Shown here piece by piece: positions 42,481 through 52,489 of a stretch of 64,000 bases of DNA. The notes below the pieces were generated by a model. It did no database searches, had not been told where the DNA came from, and saw only the letters and a program-made list of their open reading frames with translations. The stretch is from Phytophthora sp. 'mugwort' (taxonomy: Eukaryota > Oomycota > Peronosporomycetes > Peronosporales > Peronosporaceae): contig JAUCEF010000013.1 of the NCBI GenBank assembly GCA_033558025.1, forward strand, positions 799,001 through 863,000. The letters are read 5' to 3'. Both the position numbers and the translations under genes were made by a program. Numbering within the stretch: position 1 is the first letter of the stretch; each line of letters begins with the position of its first letter.

Positions 42481-45400
42481 ATGGCGGCGGGCAAGCAAAT
42501 ACGAGCACAGGACAGCAAACAGGCGTCGAGACGACCTCCTTCCTCTACGCGAGACGACTGCATTGACGATCTATACGAGAATAATGCGTTTGGTGACGAC
42601 GACCGCGAGCTCCAAACAGCAACAATCCAGGTCGAAAGCAAGACGAAACGAAGCCCAGCGGAGCCCCAAGAGTCCAAAGGTGCACGTAAGGGAACCAAGG
42701 TGCAGTTCGACGTGTGGGTAGCACGCAAAGACAAGTATGAACGCATGGCACGAGCATTAGCGCAGCTTGACTCGGCTCGAGCTGCTGACGAGGATTCGTG
42801 GCTAGAGGTGGCGGTGGCTCTCGCGGCGACAGATTGTCAGTTAAAGACAGGCAAAACCTCCGCGTGTGACTGTCCCGGTGTGTGTCGTGAACCAGCACAT
42901 TCCGTGGTGAGACAGCGCACACGTTGTCAATGTCCGGCGCGGAAATGTTCACTTTGCAGACGCTGCATTGGCACGAACCCAGGTGCGATTTCTCCCAAGA
43001 TGATAGCAGCACTGGAGCCCTACGAACGCCCTGTCAGCGAACCTTTGGATAGTACCAAGGCCATGCTGGAACTAGCTGGAGTACTGGTACGCACCGGTGA
43101 AGGTCACAGTCTAAGCTTGGAGGACGGCACGAGCGTTCGCATCACAACAGCAGCTTTTCGAATGGCTCAAACTGTGCTCGCACAGTGCAGTGTGCTGGAA
43201 TCACGGGACGGCGTCAAACTTCAACGTCCTTGCACATGCCCCGTGCGTTCACTGGGAGATCTCTGGGTCAAATGGACCACCAAGAACCACACGTTCTCGC
43301 GCGTGCCACTCACGGAAGATGAAGCGAAACAGTTCTCAGGAGGCACACGGCAGATGATGGATCAAGCCAAAGGTGAAGACAACACCACAACGTACTACAT
43401 GACGTTGAAGTGGCACGCTGCAGTAAAACCGCAAAAGGGGGATACAGCCAAGATCGCAGCTCGTCGAGCACTTTCAACCGACCAAAAGAAGCAGAATGCC
43501 TTTTTCCTAGGACTGTGCAAGAAATACTGGCAAAAGGCTCAGCTTCGTGTGGCGGAATATCTCCAAAAGACTTTGACGGCAGCACGCGACAATGTTCCAA
43601 GCTCCAGCAAAAGCGCAGCCGATGTTGAAATAGCGGCATTGAATCGTCTTGGCGTCCGGCGCATGTTGCAGTGGATAGAAGAGGATACTGAAGCTGTGGA
43701 GAGTGCTCGACAGGACGAAGCCCGTGAAAAAGCTGAGGGTGGAATCGTAGCACACAACGCGTGGGTTCGACGTAAGGACCGCCTGCGTATTCGTATGCCG
43801 ACTCCGGAGATAAATGATGGTGCACGACCTGTTCGACAGGCGCCTCCACCTCGATTTGACTTCTCAATGGGTTCTGGAGTCGTTCGTCAGAAGCAGCCTT
43901 GCCGCCCGCCAAGCTCTACCGCTGAGCTTATGCGCAATAGCGGTCTCAAGTTCGTGCACGCCATGAGCGAAGGCTTTCAAGGCCGTGGTGGAGACTTGGA
44001 GAAGAGCAAACAATTGCTAGTTCAACAGGGTCACGTGCTGCGTGACAACTTTGACCAGGAAAACGGAGATGAAGACGACGATCCTGACTCGAAGCCGTTC
44101 TCGAAAGACCGCTACCTTTTTGAACGCCGCAACAATCCAGCGCTACGTGGAAAGCTCGAGGGAGATCGTCGCCGACGAGAACAGAGTCGTGAAAGCTACG
44201 CAGCTTGGGTAGCGCACAAGGCAATGCGGGATAAAGCGGTCAAGTTCATGGAACACCTTCCGCCACCGAGAGAAGGCGAGGAAGGAGACCCCGTCATTGA
44301 CCGTACTGCCAGCTACGAAGACGACTTTGACGAGGAATCAGGTCGAATGGGCCCTGCGACGCCGGCGACGGTGCGATGGGAAGAGGTCGGGAAAGCTCTT
44401 AAGGCTGTGGACCGTACACTGCTGGATGTCTGGCTGCGTTGGAGTCGCGGGTTTCGTAGTGCTGGACGTTGTCGGGCTCTTTGGGAGAGCTTTGTACCTG
44501 TTAGCTGTGATGTGCATTGTGCCTCGTCGCCTTTGCGTGACGTGTTTCTTAAGCTGCTGCATCGTCCGTCAGGCGTGAATTACCGCCAGGCGTGTGTCGA
44601 GTACTGTGCCAAGCGCCACAAACAGGCTTTAACTCGGGGCGATGCCATTGATGAGAATGGGGAAGAACTGGACGAGGAATTGGAGGAAGTTAAGCTGATT
44701 GCACGCTATGGTTTTATGGCTGGACGCGAACTGGCACTTCTTCTTCGTGGTCTTGGCGTGCTGTTGCAGCTCGAGGAAACTCAGCGGCTTGTCGAGTTCT
44801 TAGTTGACCCTGAAGATGCCCAAGGAGAGAGTGGGGAAGTTCGTATTAAACTTGAGGCGTTCCTAGCTGTGGTTGGACATGAACGTCGCGCCTTGTGCCG
44901 TGGAGACACAGATCAATTGCTGAGTTCGGTTTGCATGTGGGAGACGGTCTGCCATGAGTGTGGCATGCTGAATGCCTTTCAACTCGTACTGGGCACTGAC
45001 GGTTCTAGTCGTCGACGTCGAGCGGAGCTGCCAGGACATGTCTGCAGGCGCGAACAGTATGGTGGCAGGTTCACGTGCAGTCCTGAGAGCGATATGATCG
45101 CTGTCCGGGCTGTAGCTCCTCGACGCTGTGCCTTCGCTCAGTGGGATGATACACAGGCCACTCCGTTCTTAAAGAAACTCGAGCTCTGGTCTGCTGAGCC
45201 ACGAGAGCAGCATGTTCTGCGTGAGTTAGTGACTTCCGGACAGCCTCCAAGTATCCCCGTGCTTGAGAGAGATGACGATGATAGCACACTGGACTTGACC
45301 ACAATGCTGCGTCTGCGATGGAAAATGCCCGAAAACGGAACTGGTGGAGCTCCAGCATTCTATCAGCTTGAGACGGCAGGTGCAGAGGGATCAGCGACTT

Positions 45401-47784
45401 TCCGAGTGAGCAATTACCACGAAATTTGTCGGGATCCGAAGGACTTCTCCGACAATGACGGTGTGCCTCGTGGCTCGTTCACAGTGACCAGTTTGTCACC
45501 AAATACCAAGTATGCTTTCCGCATCCGTGCCCTCAACGGCTTCGGTGCCGGTGCCTACGCTTTCTCGTACTTCGTGACAGCTCCAGCGAGGCCTGCCGAG
45601 CCGCTAGCCATTGTGATAGCACCACACAGTGTGAAACTCGCTTGGGAAAGCTCCTCGTACTATACGCGACGTCTACGAGAGCTGGAAGAGGTCTTCCGAG
45701 AAGCAGACGCCGATGAGAATGGTCGAATCTCACGCGATGAGTTTATGGAGGAGATCGAACGTCGCAAGCCCAAGCTTGCCGCTTTCCTCCAGCAAACAAC
45801 AGCTGCGACTGAAAATGGAGTGATACCGGGAGCATCACCGTTGAGCGTCTTCGACGCCATTGAAACGGATGATAACGAGAGTATTTCATGGGACGAGTTC
45901 CTCCGCTTCTTCCATGGCGTGTTGAATCTCTCGGACACAGCGTCTCGAAGCTCTCGTGTCACTAAAGCTTCATCCAGATCGTCGATGAGGTCGTTGAGCG
46001 GCTCCACTTCATCTCGTTCCATTCAAAAGACTTCAAAGCGCACGAGCAAATCGAACACCTCTGCTTCTACATGTCGATACATTCTCAAGCAATGCTCTAA
46101 CGAGTCTGCAGGAGAGTACGTGGAGATCTACCGCGGCGCAGCACCACGGTTCGAGGTGCTTGGACTTCACAGTGGAACAACGTATCAATTTCGTGTGCAG
46201 GCTGTGAATGCCGACGGTCGAGCCAGTCTTCATAGCGAGCCCGTCGTCGTGAACACACTCTTGCCTACTCCAACAACACCGACTGTCAATGCGGCAGCTC
46301 TCGAGCCTGCAGTTCAGAGCGGCCTCGTGCAGCTTCGTTGGGCCGTGGCAAATGCTCGGCCTAGTCTATCAGCCGCAGCTTTACGAGTTCCTAACGGTGC
46401 TGATGATCAAGTGTCTCGGTTATTGAAGGAGTGGGCTCAGGAAACGAGTTTGGATGATGGGGCCGTTGACTTCAAGGCTCGATTCGATCGCTATGACGTT
46501 GATGGAAGTGGATATCTTGAACTACCAGAGTTCCAAACACTCCTGAGTGAACTGGGAGTGCCGCCGACGCCCGAGCGACTCGCTGCATACATAGCAGCCT
46601 TTGACCTTGATTCCGATGGCAAGATTTCATTCTCCGAGTTCGCTCGCTGGTGGACACAACCGAATGTTCACTACGTGCTGAAGCGTGGTTCTGGTTGTCG
46701 GGACGGGGAAGATGACGACACACAGGTGTCAGACTCATCCAAAGCTGATGAAATGCGTCTTGTATGCTATCGTGGCTCAGAGGCCGCAGCGATTGTAGGG
46801 GGACTGGAACCAAACACGCGTTATCGCTTTCGCCTTCGAGTCGTGGGAGCTCATGCATCGAGTGCACTCAGTGAGGCACTGACAATTTGCACCGCTCCTA
46901 GCGCGCCCACGTGCGTCGGGAGGGTCGATATTGGCTGCGACAGTGCACTGATTCGCTGGCACCCAGGCCCTGGTGGTGCCGAACGATACGCTGTGGACTG
47001 CAAACGCATTGAGGCTCTGACTCCAAAAGCTTCCCACTTAAGCGATGTTGCCAGCGAATGGTGCCGTGTATATGAAGGCCGTGAGCCGCTGGCACACATT
47101 CGAGAGCTGCAGCCTGAGACGGTTTATCGTCTTCGCGTATATGCAATTAACAGCGATGGTATCCCAAGCGCACAGTCGACAGTGTCGCAGCTTTGTACGA
47201 CTAGCAAAGAGGATGCACAGCGTCGTAGTCGATTGGCCAAGAGACCCGCAGGTGCTGCCGACTATTTCACCATCGAATGTGGACCAGAGGAAGGAGATTT
47301 GGTACTTGGTGACACGGTACTTTTCTGCGAACGTCTCATGCGGCGCAGTGCGGATGTCGATCGCTTCTCGAGACCGAGTTCGGGTTTAGCGCAGGCCTCA
47401 GTGTATTCTGTCACCAGCTCTACTGGAGGCGCCGAAGCGGTTGGTGAACGCACCGTCGCAGCGAAAGTCGTCGGGATTTCTCGCCATCCTCGACACGGAA
47501 ATGTGTTGGCTCTCACGGTCGTCTGGTGCACGGTTCAGCTCTACAACGTCGAGTCATCCGCGACGGCTTCCAGACGTGGTGGCACAAGCATCAATGGGAG
47601 GAAGAAGACCACATCAATCCACACAGCCAGCCGAGAACTTGCAACGATCGCGAAAAGCGACGGATACTCACTCGCCACTGATCTCAAAATCTCAAGGCCT
47701 GAACGGAACTTGTACCGCTTTGACACCTTCCGAGCGGAATGGGTAGACGAAGCTGCTCGATATCCAAGCACATGGGATAAGTAG
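42481..47784 (+). CDS. Giant protein with EF-hand pairs inserted in FN3 domains
   Basis: A single exon of about 1767 residues from ATG 42481. The N-terminal half is charged, with a Cys-rich patch (about 120-165) and a repeated Trp/Lys motif (WVARKDKYER near 76, WVRRKDRLR near 428, WVAHKAMRDK near 573) like that of many flagellar proteins. FN3 domain 1 spans about 937-1040. FN3 domain 2 opens near 1042 (PLAIVIAPHSVKLAWE), is interrupted by two EF-hands (DADENGRISRDEF near 1075, a weaker ETDDNESISWDEF near 1130), and closes at 1197-1263 (LGLHSGTTYQFRVQAVNADG). Domain 3 repeats this plan with two canonical EF-hands (DVDGSGYLELPEF, DLDSDGKISFSEF, about 1338-1387). Domain 4 covers about 1475-1575. 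About 190 C-terminal residues are unassigned. A calcium-responsive scaffold, perhaps flagellar, is inferred. Confidence 0.8.
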   Translation: MAAGKQIRAQDSKQASRRPPSSTRDDCIDDLYENNAFGDDDRELQTATIQVESKTKRSPAEPQESKGARKGTKVQFDVWVARKDKYERMARALAQLDSARAADEDSWLEVAVALAATDCQLKTGKTSACDCPGVCREPAHSVVRQRTRCQCPARKCSLCRRCIGTNPGAISPKMIAALEPYERPVSEPLDSTKAMLELAGVLVRTGEGHSLSLEDGTSVRITTAAFRMAQTVLAQCSVLESRDGVKLQRPCTCPVRSLGDLWVKWTTKNHTFSRVPLTEDEAKQFSGGTRQMMDQAKGEDNTTTYYMTLKWHAAVKPQKGDTAKIAARRALSTDQKKQNAFFLGLCKKYWQKAQLRVAEYLQKTLTAARDNVPSSSKSAADVEIAALNRLGVRRMLQWIEEDTEAVESARQDEAREKAEGGIVAHNAWVRRKDRLRIRMPTPEINDGARPVRQAPPPRFDFSMGSGVVRQKQPCRPPSSTAELMRNSGLKFVHAMSEGFQGRGGDLEKSKQLLVQQGHVLRDNFDQENGDEDDDPDSKPFSKDRYLFERRNNPALRGKLEGDRRRREQSRESYAAWVAHKAMRDKAVKFMEHLPPPREGEEGDPVIDRTASYEDDFDEESGRMGPATPATVRWEEVGKALKAVDRTLLDVWLRWSRGFRSAGRCRALWESFVPVSCDVHCASSPLRDVFLKLLHRPSGVNYRQACVEYCAKRHKQALTRGDAIDENGEELDEELEEVKLIARYGFMAGRELALLLRGLGVLLQLEETQRLVEFLVDPEDAQGESGEVRIKLEAFLAVVGHERRALCRGDTDQLLSSVCMWETVCHECGMLNAFQLVLGTDGSSRRRRAELPGHVCRREQYGGRFTCSPESDMIAVRAVAPRRCAFAQWDDTQATPFLKKLELWSAEPREQHVLRELVTSGQPPSIPVLERDDDDSTLDLTTMLRLRWKMPENGTGGAPAFYQLETAGAEGSATFRVSNYHEICRDPKDFSDNDGVPRGSFTVTSLSPNTKYAFRIRALNGFGAGAYAFSYFVTAPARPAEPLAIVIAPHSVKLAWESSSYYTRRLRELEEVFREADADENGRISRDEFMEEIERRKPKLAAFLQQTTAATENGVIPGASPLSVFDAIETDDNESISWDEFLRFFHGVLNLSDTASRSSRVTKASSRSSMRSLSGSTSSRSIQKTSKRTSKSNTSASTCRYILKQCSNESAGEYVEIYRGAAPRFEVLGLHSGTTYQFRVQAVNADGRASLHSEPVVVNTLLPTPTTPTVNAAALEPAVQSGLVQLRWAVANARPSLSAAALRVPNGADDQVSRLLKEWAQETSLDDGAVDFKARFDRYDVDGSGYLELPEFQTLLSELGVPPTPERLAAYIAAFDLDSDGKISFSEFARWWTQPNVHYVLKRGSGCRDGEDDDTQVSDSSKADEMRLVCYRGSEAAAIVGGLEPNTRYRFRLRVVGAHASSALSEALTICTAPSAPTCVGRVDIGCDSALIRWHPGPGGAERYAVDCKRIEALTPKASHLSDVASEWCRVYEGREPLAHIRELQPETVYRLRVYAINSDGIPSAQSTVSQLCTTSKEDAQRRSRLAKRPAGAADYFTIECGPEEGDLVLGDTVLFCERLMRRSADVDRFSRPSSGLAQASVYSVTSSTGGAEAVGERTVAAKVVGISRHPRHGNVLALTVVWCTVQLYNVESSATASRRGGTSINGRKKTTSIHTASRELATIAKSDGYSLATDLKISRPERNLYRFDTFRAEWVDEAARYPSTWDK

Positions 47785-47868
47785 ACACTGTAGGGATAAA
47801 CACAGTGTATGTAACAGGGTACATGACAAACTGGCAAATGGATCTACTTACGTGCTGGGTTGTGATGT

Positions 47869-50142
47869 CTACTGGGTGATTTGAATGTCGCGAATGAGCT
47901 CGCACAGCTCGTCGTCGACGTAACGTGGAGCGTGTTGGGTCTTGCCGCGACGACGACCCTGGTCGTGTAGCTGTTGTAACAGCGTTTTGGCATCGGGCTC
48001 CTTCGTGTCAGCCTTGCGGGTAAACACCACACTGTTCACATCTTGCTCGCTGGGCTTTAGCGCCAACACAGCATGCGAGCCTGAGAACACACGCTGTAGC
48101 CGCGCGATGATCTCCTTGTACAGGCTGCTGTCGCGGCAAGATACGTTAATGAGCAGCACACCGTGAGGAGCCAGCAGGCTGTGAACATGACCCAAGAACG
48201 CGTCCTCAACGAAGCTAACAGGTGGACAACTCATGCCCACATCGCGCTGCTTGGCGTCCACATCCACGATGATCGAGTCAAACGTAGGCTTATCAGCTGC
48301 TGTGGACTGGTCCGCCACATACTTCAGTGCATCAGCAACCACCACGCGCATGTGCTCGTCCTGCTTAAAGCCAAAGTATTGCTCGGCTACCGTCACGATT
48401 GTCGGATCCAGCTCACACGCAGTCACATCCATACCAGGGACGTTATCATGCAGGTACTGCGCCAGGCAGCCACCACCGAGACCAAGCACCAGTGTGCGGT
48501 GCAGCGAGTCAGGTGCTGACCTAGAAGACAACGAGGCCGCGTGAAGCGATGCGACCATGCCCTTGTGGTACTCAAAGGCCAGATACGACGTGTCCACACC
48601 CGCTAGCTTGGCCTGGGCCTTCTTTTTCTTCTTTTGGTTTTTCTTCTTGTTGTTTTTCTTCTTTTTGGCCACGATCGCAGCCTCCTCGGGCGTCATGTTG
48701 GAAGTATCAACAGCTGCAGGAACCTCAACCGGGGTCGGGATGGCAGCAAAGCGAGCCAGCATCTTCACCTCACTTTGGATGACGTTGGTGTTGCTGAGAA
48801 ACACTAGACGACGGAGCGTCTCGGCGTCCTCCTGCACCTCCTCCACGAAGAAGGCACCGCTTAGAGAAGATGTGCCCTGATGCACAATATTACGCGCACC
48901 GAGACCTTCCTCCACCGTCAGGTACGGAATCTTCTCATCCGAGCCAAGCGTGTCGGGGGCTAGCTCCATCACCTTCGCGTTCAGCTCCTCCTGCACCTTG
49001 GCAGTACTCTCAAAGGCGTGACCACCGCGACCAAGAGCAACAATAATTAGACGGCTAAATCCAGCGCCAGCAGCAAGCTCATTCGCTCCTTCCTCAGTCG
49101 AGAACATCCACTCGTGCTCGCGACCCTGCGGGATAAGGAACACAGCGCAAGTACCGTTGGGTCCGCGTATGTGAGCGTCTACCAGACGCAGCGTGAAGCG
49201 CGGATTGACCTGGCCTTCCACACCGTCGTCTTGACCCAGACCCTTGGTCGCGTCTTCCTCGTCGTTGGCAATGAGCTCAATGACCTCCTGTCGTCCGACC
49301 TTCAGCTGACGTAAAGCCGCCTGCGTCATGGCAAACCACTGCGTGGCCTCCACCTCATGAGTCAGCCACTGCTGACGAGCCTCGCCCAGGTCGCTGACAA
49401 ACTTCTTGGCGTTGTACTGCGCCTTCTTGGCTGCCTTGGTGTCCGACTTGGGGCATTTGAGTGCCGCTGCCAGGAACGGGGCGAAGGGTTTGCGCGCATC
49501 ACGTGGGAGTTCCTGCACGCCCACACTCCAGCTGGTCGGTTCCGTCTCCACTTCGTCCTTCAAACTGAAGAAGCTCATCAGATGCTGGAGGATGAAATCC
49601 TGCGCCATGGTGACGCAGCAGTAGCGACCACCAGGCGCCAGCACGCGCCGCACTTCACGCAGCATCTTGGTGGCGTTCTGCTTGATTTCGGGCGTGTCTT
49701 CGGCCATGAGCGCGTCCAGCGCGCCCTTGTCCATGACCAGATCGAAGCTGCCGTCCTTCAGTGCGCGCATATCCGTCATGTCCATGACCTGCCACTGCAG
49801 TGCCGGGTGCTTACGCCGCATCTCATCGATGACGCGTGCGCTGAAGTCTACGCTTAGCAGACTCGAGAAGCCATCGGCCGCCAGATCCGCGCTCATCGCC
49901 GAGTTGCCGCAGCCAACGACCAGCACGCGCACTTTGGCCTTGAGGCGGCGCAGTAGCGACGTCGGGGCGTCCTCGGGCAGACCCATCAGCGCCTGCAGTC
50001 CGGGCCGCAGCGAGGCGAAGTCGCCATACCATTCAAAGGCCTTCTCGCCGCGTTTCTGGAAGAACTGGTCCCAGTATGCCTGCTTGCGGAAGTCCTCCGC
50101 CTTGCGCGGCAGCAGCTCAAGACCTTGGACCTTGGTTGTCAT
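47869..50142 (-). CDS. METTL13: METTL13-like dual methyltransferase (eEF1A)
   Basis: 757 residues in one exon. The N-terminal methyltransferase opens with LLPRKAEDFRKQAYWDQFF and RGEKAFEWYG, then the SAM-binding motif VVGCGNS (76-81) and DKGALDAL (138-145), which is characteristic of METTL13. A Lys/Asn-rich linker (about 490-515) separates it from a second methyltransferase (VLGLGGGCLAQYL near 549, ACELDPTIV, VDVDAK, a spermidine-synthase-like fold). Human METTL13 methylates eEF1A on Lys55 with the N-terminal domain and on its N-terminus with the C-terminal domain, affecting translation rate. The same is expected here. It is divergent from eRF3, itself an eEF1A-like GTPase, with 195 bp between starts. 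Confidence 0.9.
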   Translation of the reverse strand: MTTKVQGLELLPRKAEDFRKQAYWDQFFQKRGEKAFEWYGDFASLRPGLQALMGLPEDAPTSLLRRLKAKVRVLVVGCGNSAMSADLAADGFSSLLSVDFSARVIDEMRRKHPALQWQVMDMTDMRALKDGSFDLVMDKGALDALMAEDTPEIKQNATKMLREVRRVLAPGGRYCCVTMAQDFILQHLMSFFSLKDEVETEPTSWSVGVQELPRDARKPFAPFLAAALKCPKSDTKAAKKAQYNAKKFVSDLGEARQQWLTHEVEATQWFAMTQAALRQLKVGRQEVIELIANDEEDATKGLGQDDGVEGQVNPRFTLRLVDAHIRGPNGTCAVFLIPQGREHEWMFSTEEGANELAAGAGFSRLIIVALGRGGHAFESTAKVQEELNAKVMELAPDTLGSDEKIPYLTVEEGLGARNIVHQGTSSLSGAFFVEEVQEDAETLRRLVFLSNTNVIQSEVKMLARFAAIPTPVEVPAAVDTSNMTPEEAAIVAKKKKNNKKKNQKKKKKAQAKLAGVDTSYLAFEYHKGMVASLHAASLSSRSAPDSLHRTLVLGLGGGCLAQYLHDNVPGMDVTACELDPTIVTVAEQYFGFKQDEHMRVVVADALKYVADQSTAADKPTFDSIIVDVDAKQRDVGMSCPPVSFVEDAFLGHVHSLLAPHGVLLINVSCRDSSLYKEIIARLQRVFSGSHAVLALKPSEQDVNSVVFTRKADTKEPDAKTLLQQLHDQGRRRGKTQHAPRYVDDELCELIRDIQITQ

Positions 50143-50337
50143 CTTTGAAGAGTGAAGGTCAGAGAGGCAACCAGAGCCAGTAAATATGGGTACACCTGCT
50201 CAAACCGATTGTCAGCATGAAGTAGCCTACTTTATAAAATAAATATTACATGTGAATGGTACCATCTGACTGGTACGCGGCCCCGCGCAACCAGCCAATA
50301 CGTCATTCGACGCGTGAAATCCCGACAGGAAGCTAAG
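50143..50337. promoter_or_regulatory. Divergent promoter, METTL13-like and eRF3 genes
   Basis: 195 bp between two start codons. A CCAAT motif (CAGCCAATACGTCATTCG, about 50292-50309) lies about 40 bp before the eRF3 ATG and includes a TCATT initiator-like stretch. The short shared region suggests co-regulation of two translation genes. Confidence 0.5.
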
Positions 50338-52127
50338 ATGGACGGCAGCAACCCCCGTACGTGGCTGTGCTCCCTCTCCTCATCCGCTTGCAATACCATT
50401 GGTCTCTTGATACCGACAATCCCCCCTGACTCACCTTGTGTCTGCTATTCTCAGCGAAGAAGACGAACCTGAGTGCGGCGGCCAAGGAATTCTCCTTCAA
50501 CCCCGGCGCCAACACTTGGGCTCCGCCCGCGTCATTCACGCCGCCGCCCCCAGCGCCCGCTCCGGCACGCGCCTTTGACGTTTCTATGCCCGTTCCCAAG
50601 AAGGGCGGCGCCGCTGTGCTAGGCGCCACGCCTGCTGCTGCGCCATCAACGCCTGCCCCACCCGCTGCTGAACCCGTGGCCAAGCTCGAGGAGAAGGTAG
50701 AGAAGCTGACCGTCGAGGAGGAGGAGGAAGAACCCAAATCTGAGGAACCGAAGACTGAGGAGCCCAAGGATGAGGAGGCCGCTGCGGACGAGGAGGACAC
50801 TTTCGAGGAGGAAGAGGAAGTCGGAGATGAGGACCCACGCGAGCACTTAAACGTCGTGCTCATTGGCCACGTCGACGCTGGCAAGTCCACGCTGTCCGGC
50901 AACCTGTTGTACCTTATGGATCAGGTAGACAAGCGTACCATCGAGCGCTACGAGCGCGAGGCGAAGCAGCGCAACCGTGATAGTTGGTTCCTCGCCTACA
51001 TCATGGACACCGGCGAGGAGGAGCGCGCTAAGGGTAAGACTGTTGAGGTCGGGCGTGCCCACTTCGAGACAGAGACCCGTCGTTTCACCATTCTGGATGC
51101 CCCGGGACACAAGAACTACGTGCCCAACATGATTCAGGGTGCGTCACAGGCCGATGTCGGTATTCTCGTGATCTCGGCTCGTAAGGGCGAGTTCGAAACG
51201 GGCTTCGAGCGCGGTGGACAAACCCGTGAGCATGCTATGCTGGCCAAGACGCTGGGTATCAACAAGCTTATTGTCGTGATCAACAAGATGGACGAGTGCA
51301 ACTGGGGCCAGGAGCGTTACGACGAGTGCGTCAACAAACTGCGTCCATTCCTACGCATGTGCGGTTTTGCAGTGAAGCGCGATGTTTCCTTCATCCCCGT
51401 GTCTGGTCTGCAGGGCGACAACGTGAAGGTGCGTGTGGAAAAGTCCAAGGCACCGTGGTATGATGGCGAGTCGCTCATTAACCACATGGACACTATGCAC
51501 ATCGCCAACCGTAACCCGGATGGCCCGATGCGTGTACCCATGCTGGACCGCTATGCCGAGCGCGGTACCATCGCTCTGGGCAAGGTGGAGTCGGGTATTC
51601 TCAAGACTGGTCAGAAGGTGTTGCTGATGCCAACGAACGCGACGGCCATTGTGAACCAAGTATATATTAACGAGCAGCCCGTGCGTACGGCCAAGCCCGG
51701 TGAGAACGTGACGATGCGTCTGTCTTGCGGTCTTGACGACGTTCAGAAGGGCTTCGTTCTCTGTGGCATGAAGGAGGAGGCTCCGCCTCGTGCCATCCAC
51801 GCGTTCGCCGCTCAAATTGCGCTCGTGGACACGCTGGAGCACCGTCCGTTGTTGACAGCGGGTTACAAGTGCATCCTCCACATCCACACTGTGGCCCAGG
51901 AGTGTGTAGTTGCGAAGCTGCTGCGTCCCATTGACCCGAAGACAGGCAAGCCAGTGAAGAAGCACGTGACCTTCATTAAGCAGGGCCAAGCGGTGATCTG
52001 CCGGATTGAGGTGGAGCAGAGCATTACGATCGAGACGTTCGCAAACATGCCGCAGCTCGGCCGTCTCACCCTTCGTGATGAGGGTAAGACGATTGCCATC
52101 GGTAAGGTGCTGGCGTTGGAGAAGTAA
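50338..52127 (+). CDS. SUP35: Eukaryotic release factor eRF3 (GTPase)
   Basis: A 19-nt first exon (50338-50356), a 98-bp intron (GTACGT...CTCAG) and exon 2 (50455-52127) give about 563 residues. The N-terminus has a PAM2-like motif (NLSAAAKEFSFNPGA, about 10-24), the site by which eRF3 binds poly(A)-binding protein, then a Pro/Ala-rich and acidic linker. The GTPase core shows GHVDAGKS (144-151), DAPGH (221-225) and NKMD (283-286). EVGRAHFETE and SARKGEFETGFERGGQTREH separate eRF3 from eEF1A and HBS1. Two beta-barrel domains follow. It forms the termination complex with eRF1 and hydrolyses GTP at stop codons. The N-terminus lacks the Gln/Asn-rich prion domain of yeast Sup35. Confidence 0.93.
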
Positions 52128-52489
52128 GCAGCTTAAAGCTTGAAAATGGCGAGCCAAAAAGCATACGAGGAGGAGGCAAAGTGCCCGCTGAGGAGTGGTG
52201 CTACTTTAAAACAGGATAGACAGGAGCAACGAGCTGCGTAGCTGCTTGTGCCAGTTCCCGAACGCTCGTCGGTACTCCAGGCGGCTTTTTGTCACTGGAA
52301 GAATGCGTCTGATGCCTTGCGTAAAGCTACTGTAGTTGCTTGACGTCTGACGCTCCACAGCGTCGAATATGTGGCTGCCGCCTAAAGAAAAGAGAAAATG
52401 CATGCAGCTTTGACATTTGTATCGACTTCTCCGTAGAGTTTTCTACTATCACTCAGCTGAGTTGTTACTTAAGTAGAATCACTCTAAGC
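52128..52489. other. Intergenic between convergent eRF3 and RFC5 ends
   Basis: 362 bp. A minus-strand open frame at 52206-52403 is preceded by a convincing acceptor-like stretch (TTTTCTCTTTTCTTTAG, about 52384-52400) and could be an alternative or extra 3' exon. The RFC5 frame already ends at a family-typical C-terminus, so it is not annotated as coding. Confidence 0.4.

Noticed and set aside
51351..52157. 268-codon minus-strand frame over eRF3
   Set aside because: Antisense shadow of a highly conserved gene with strong codon bias. No homology.
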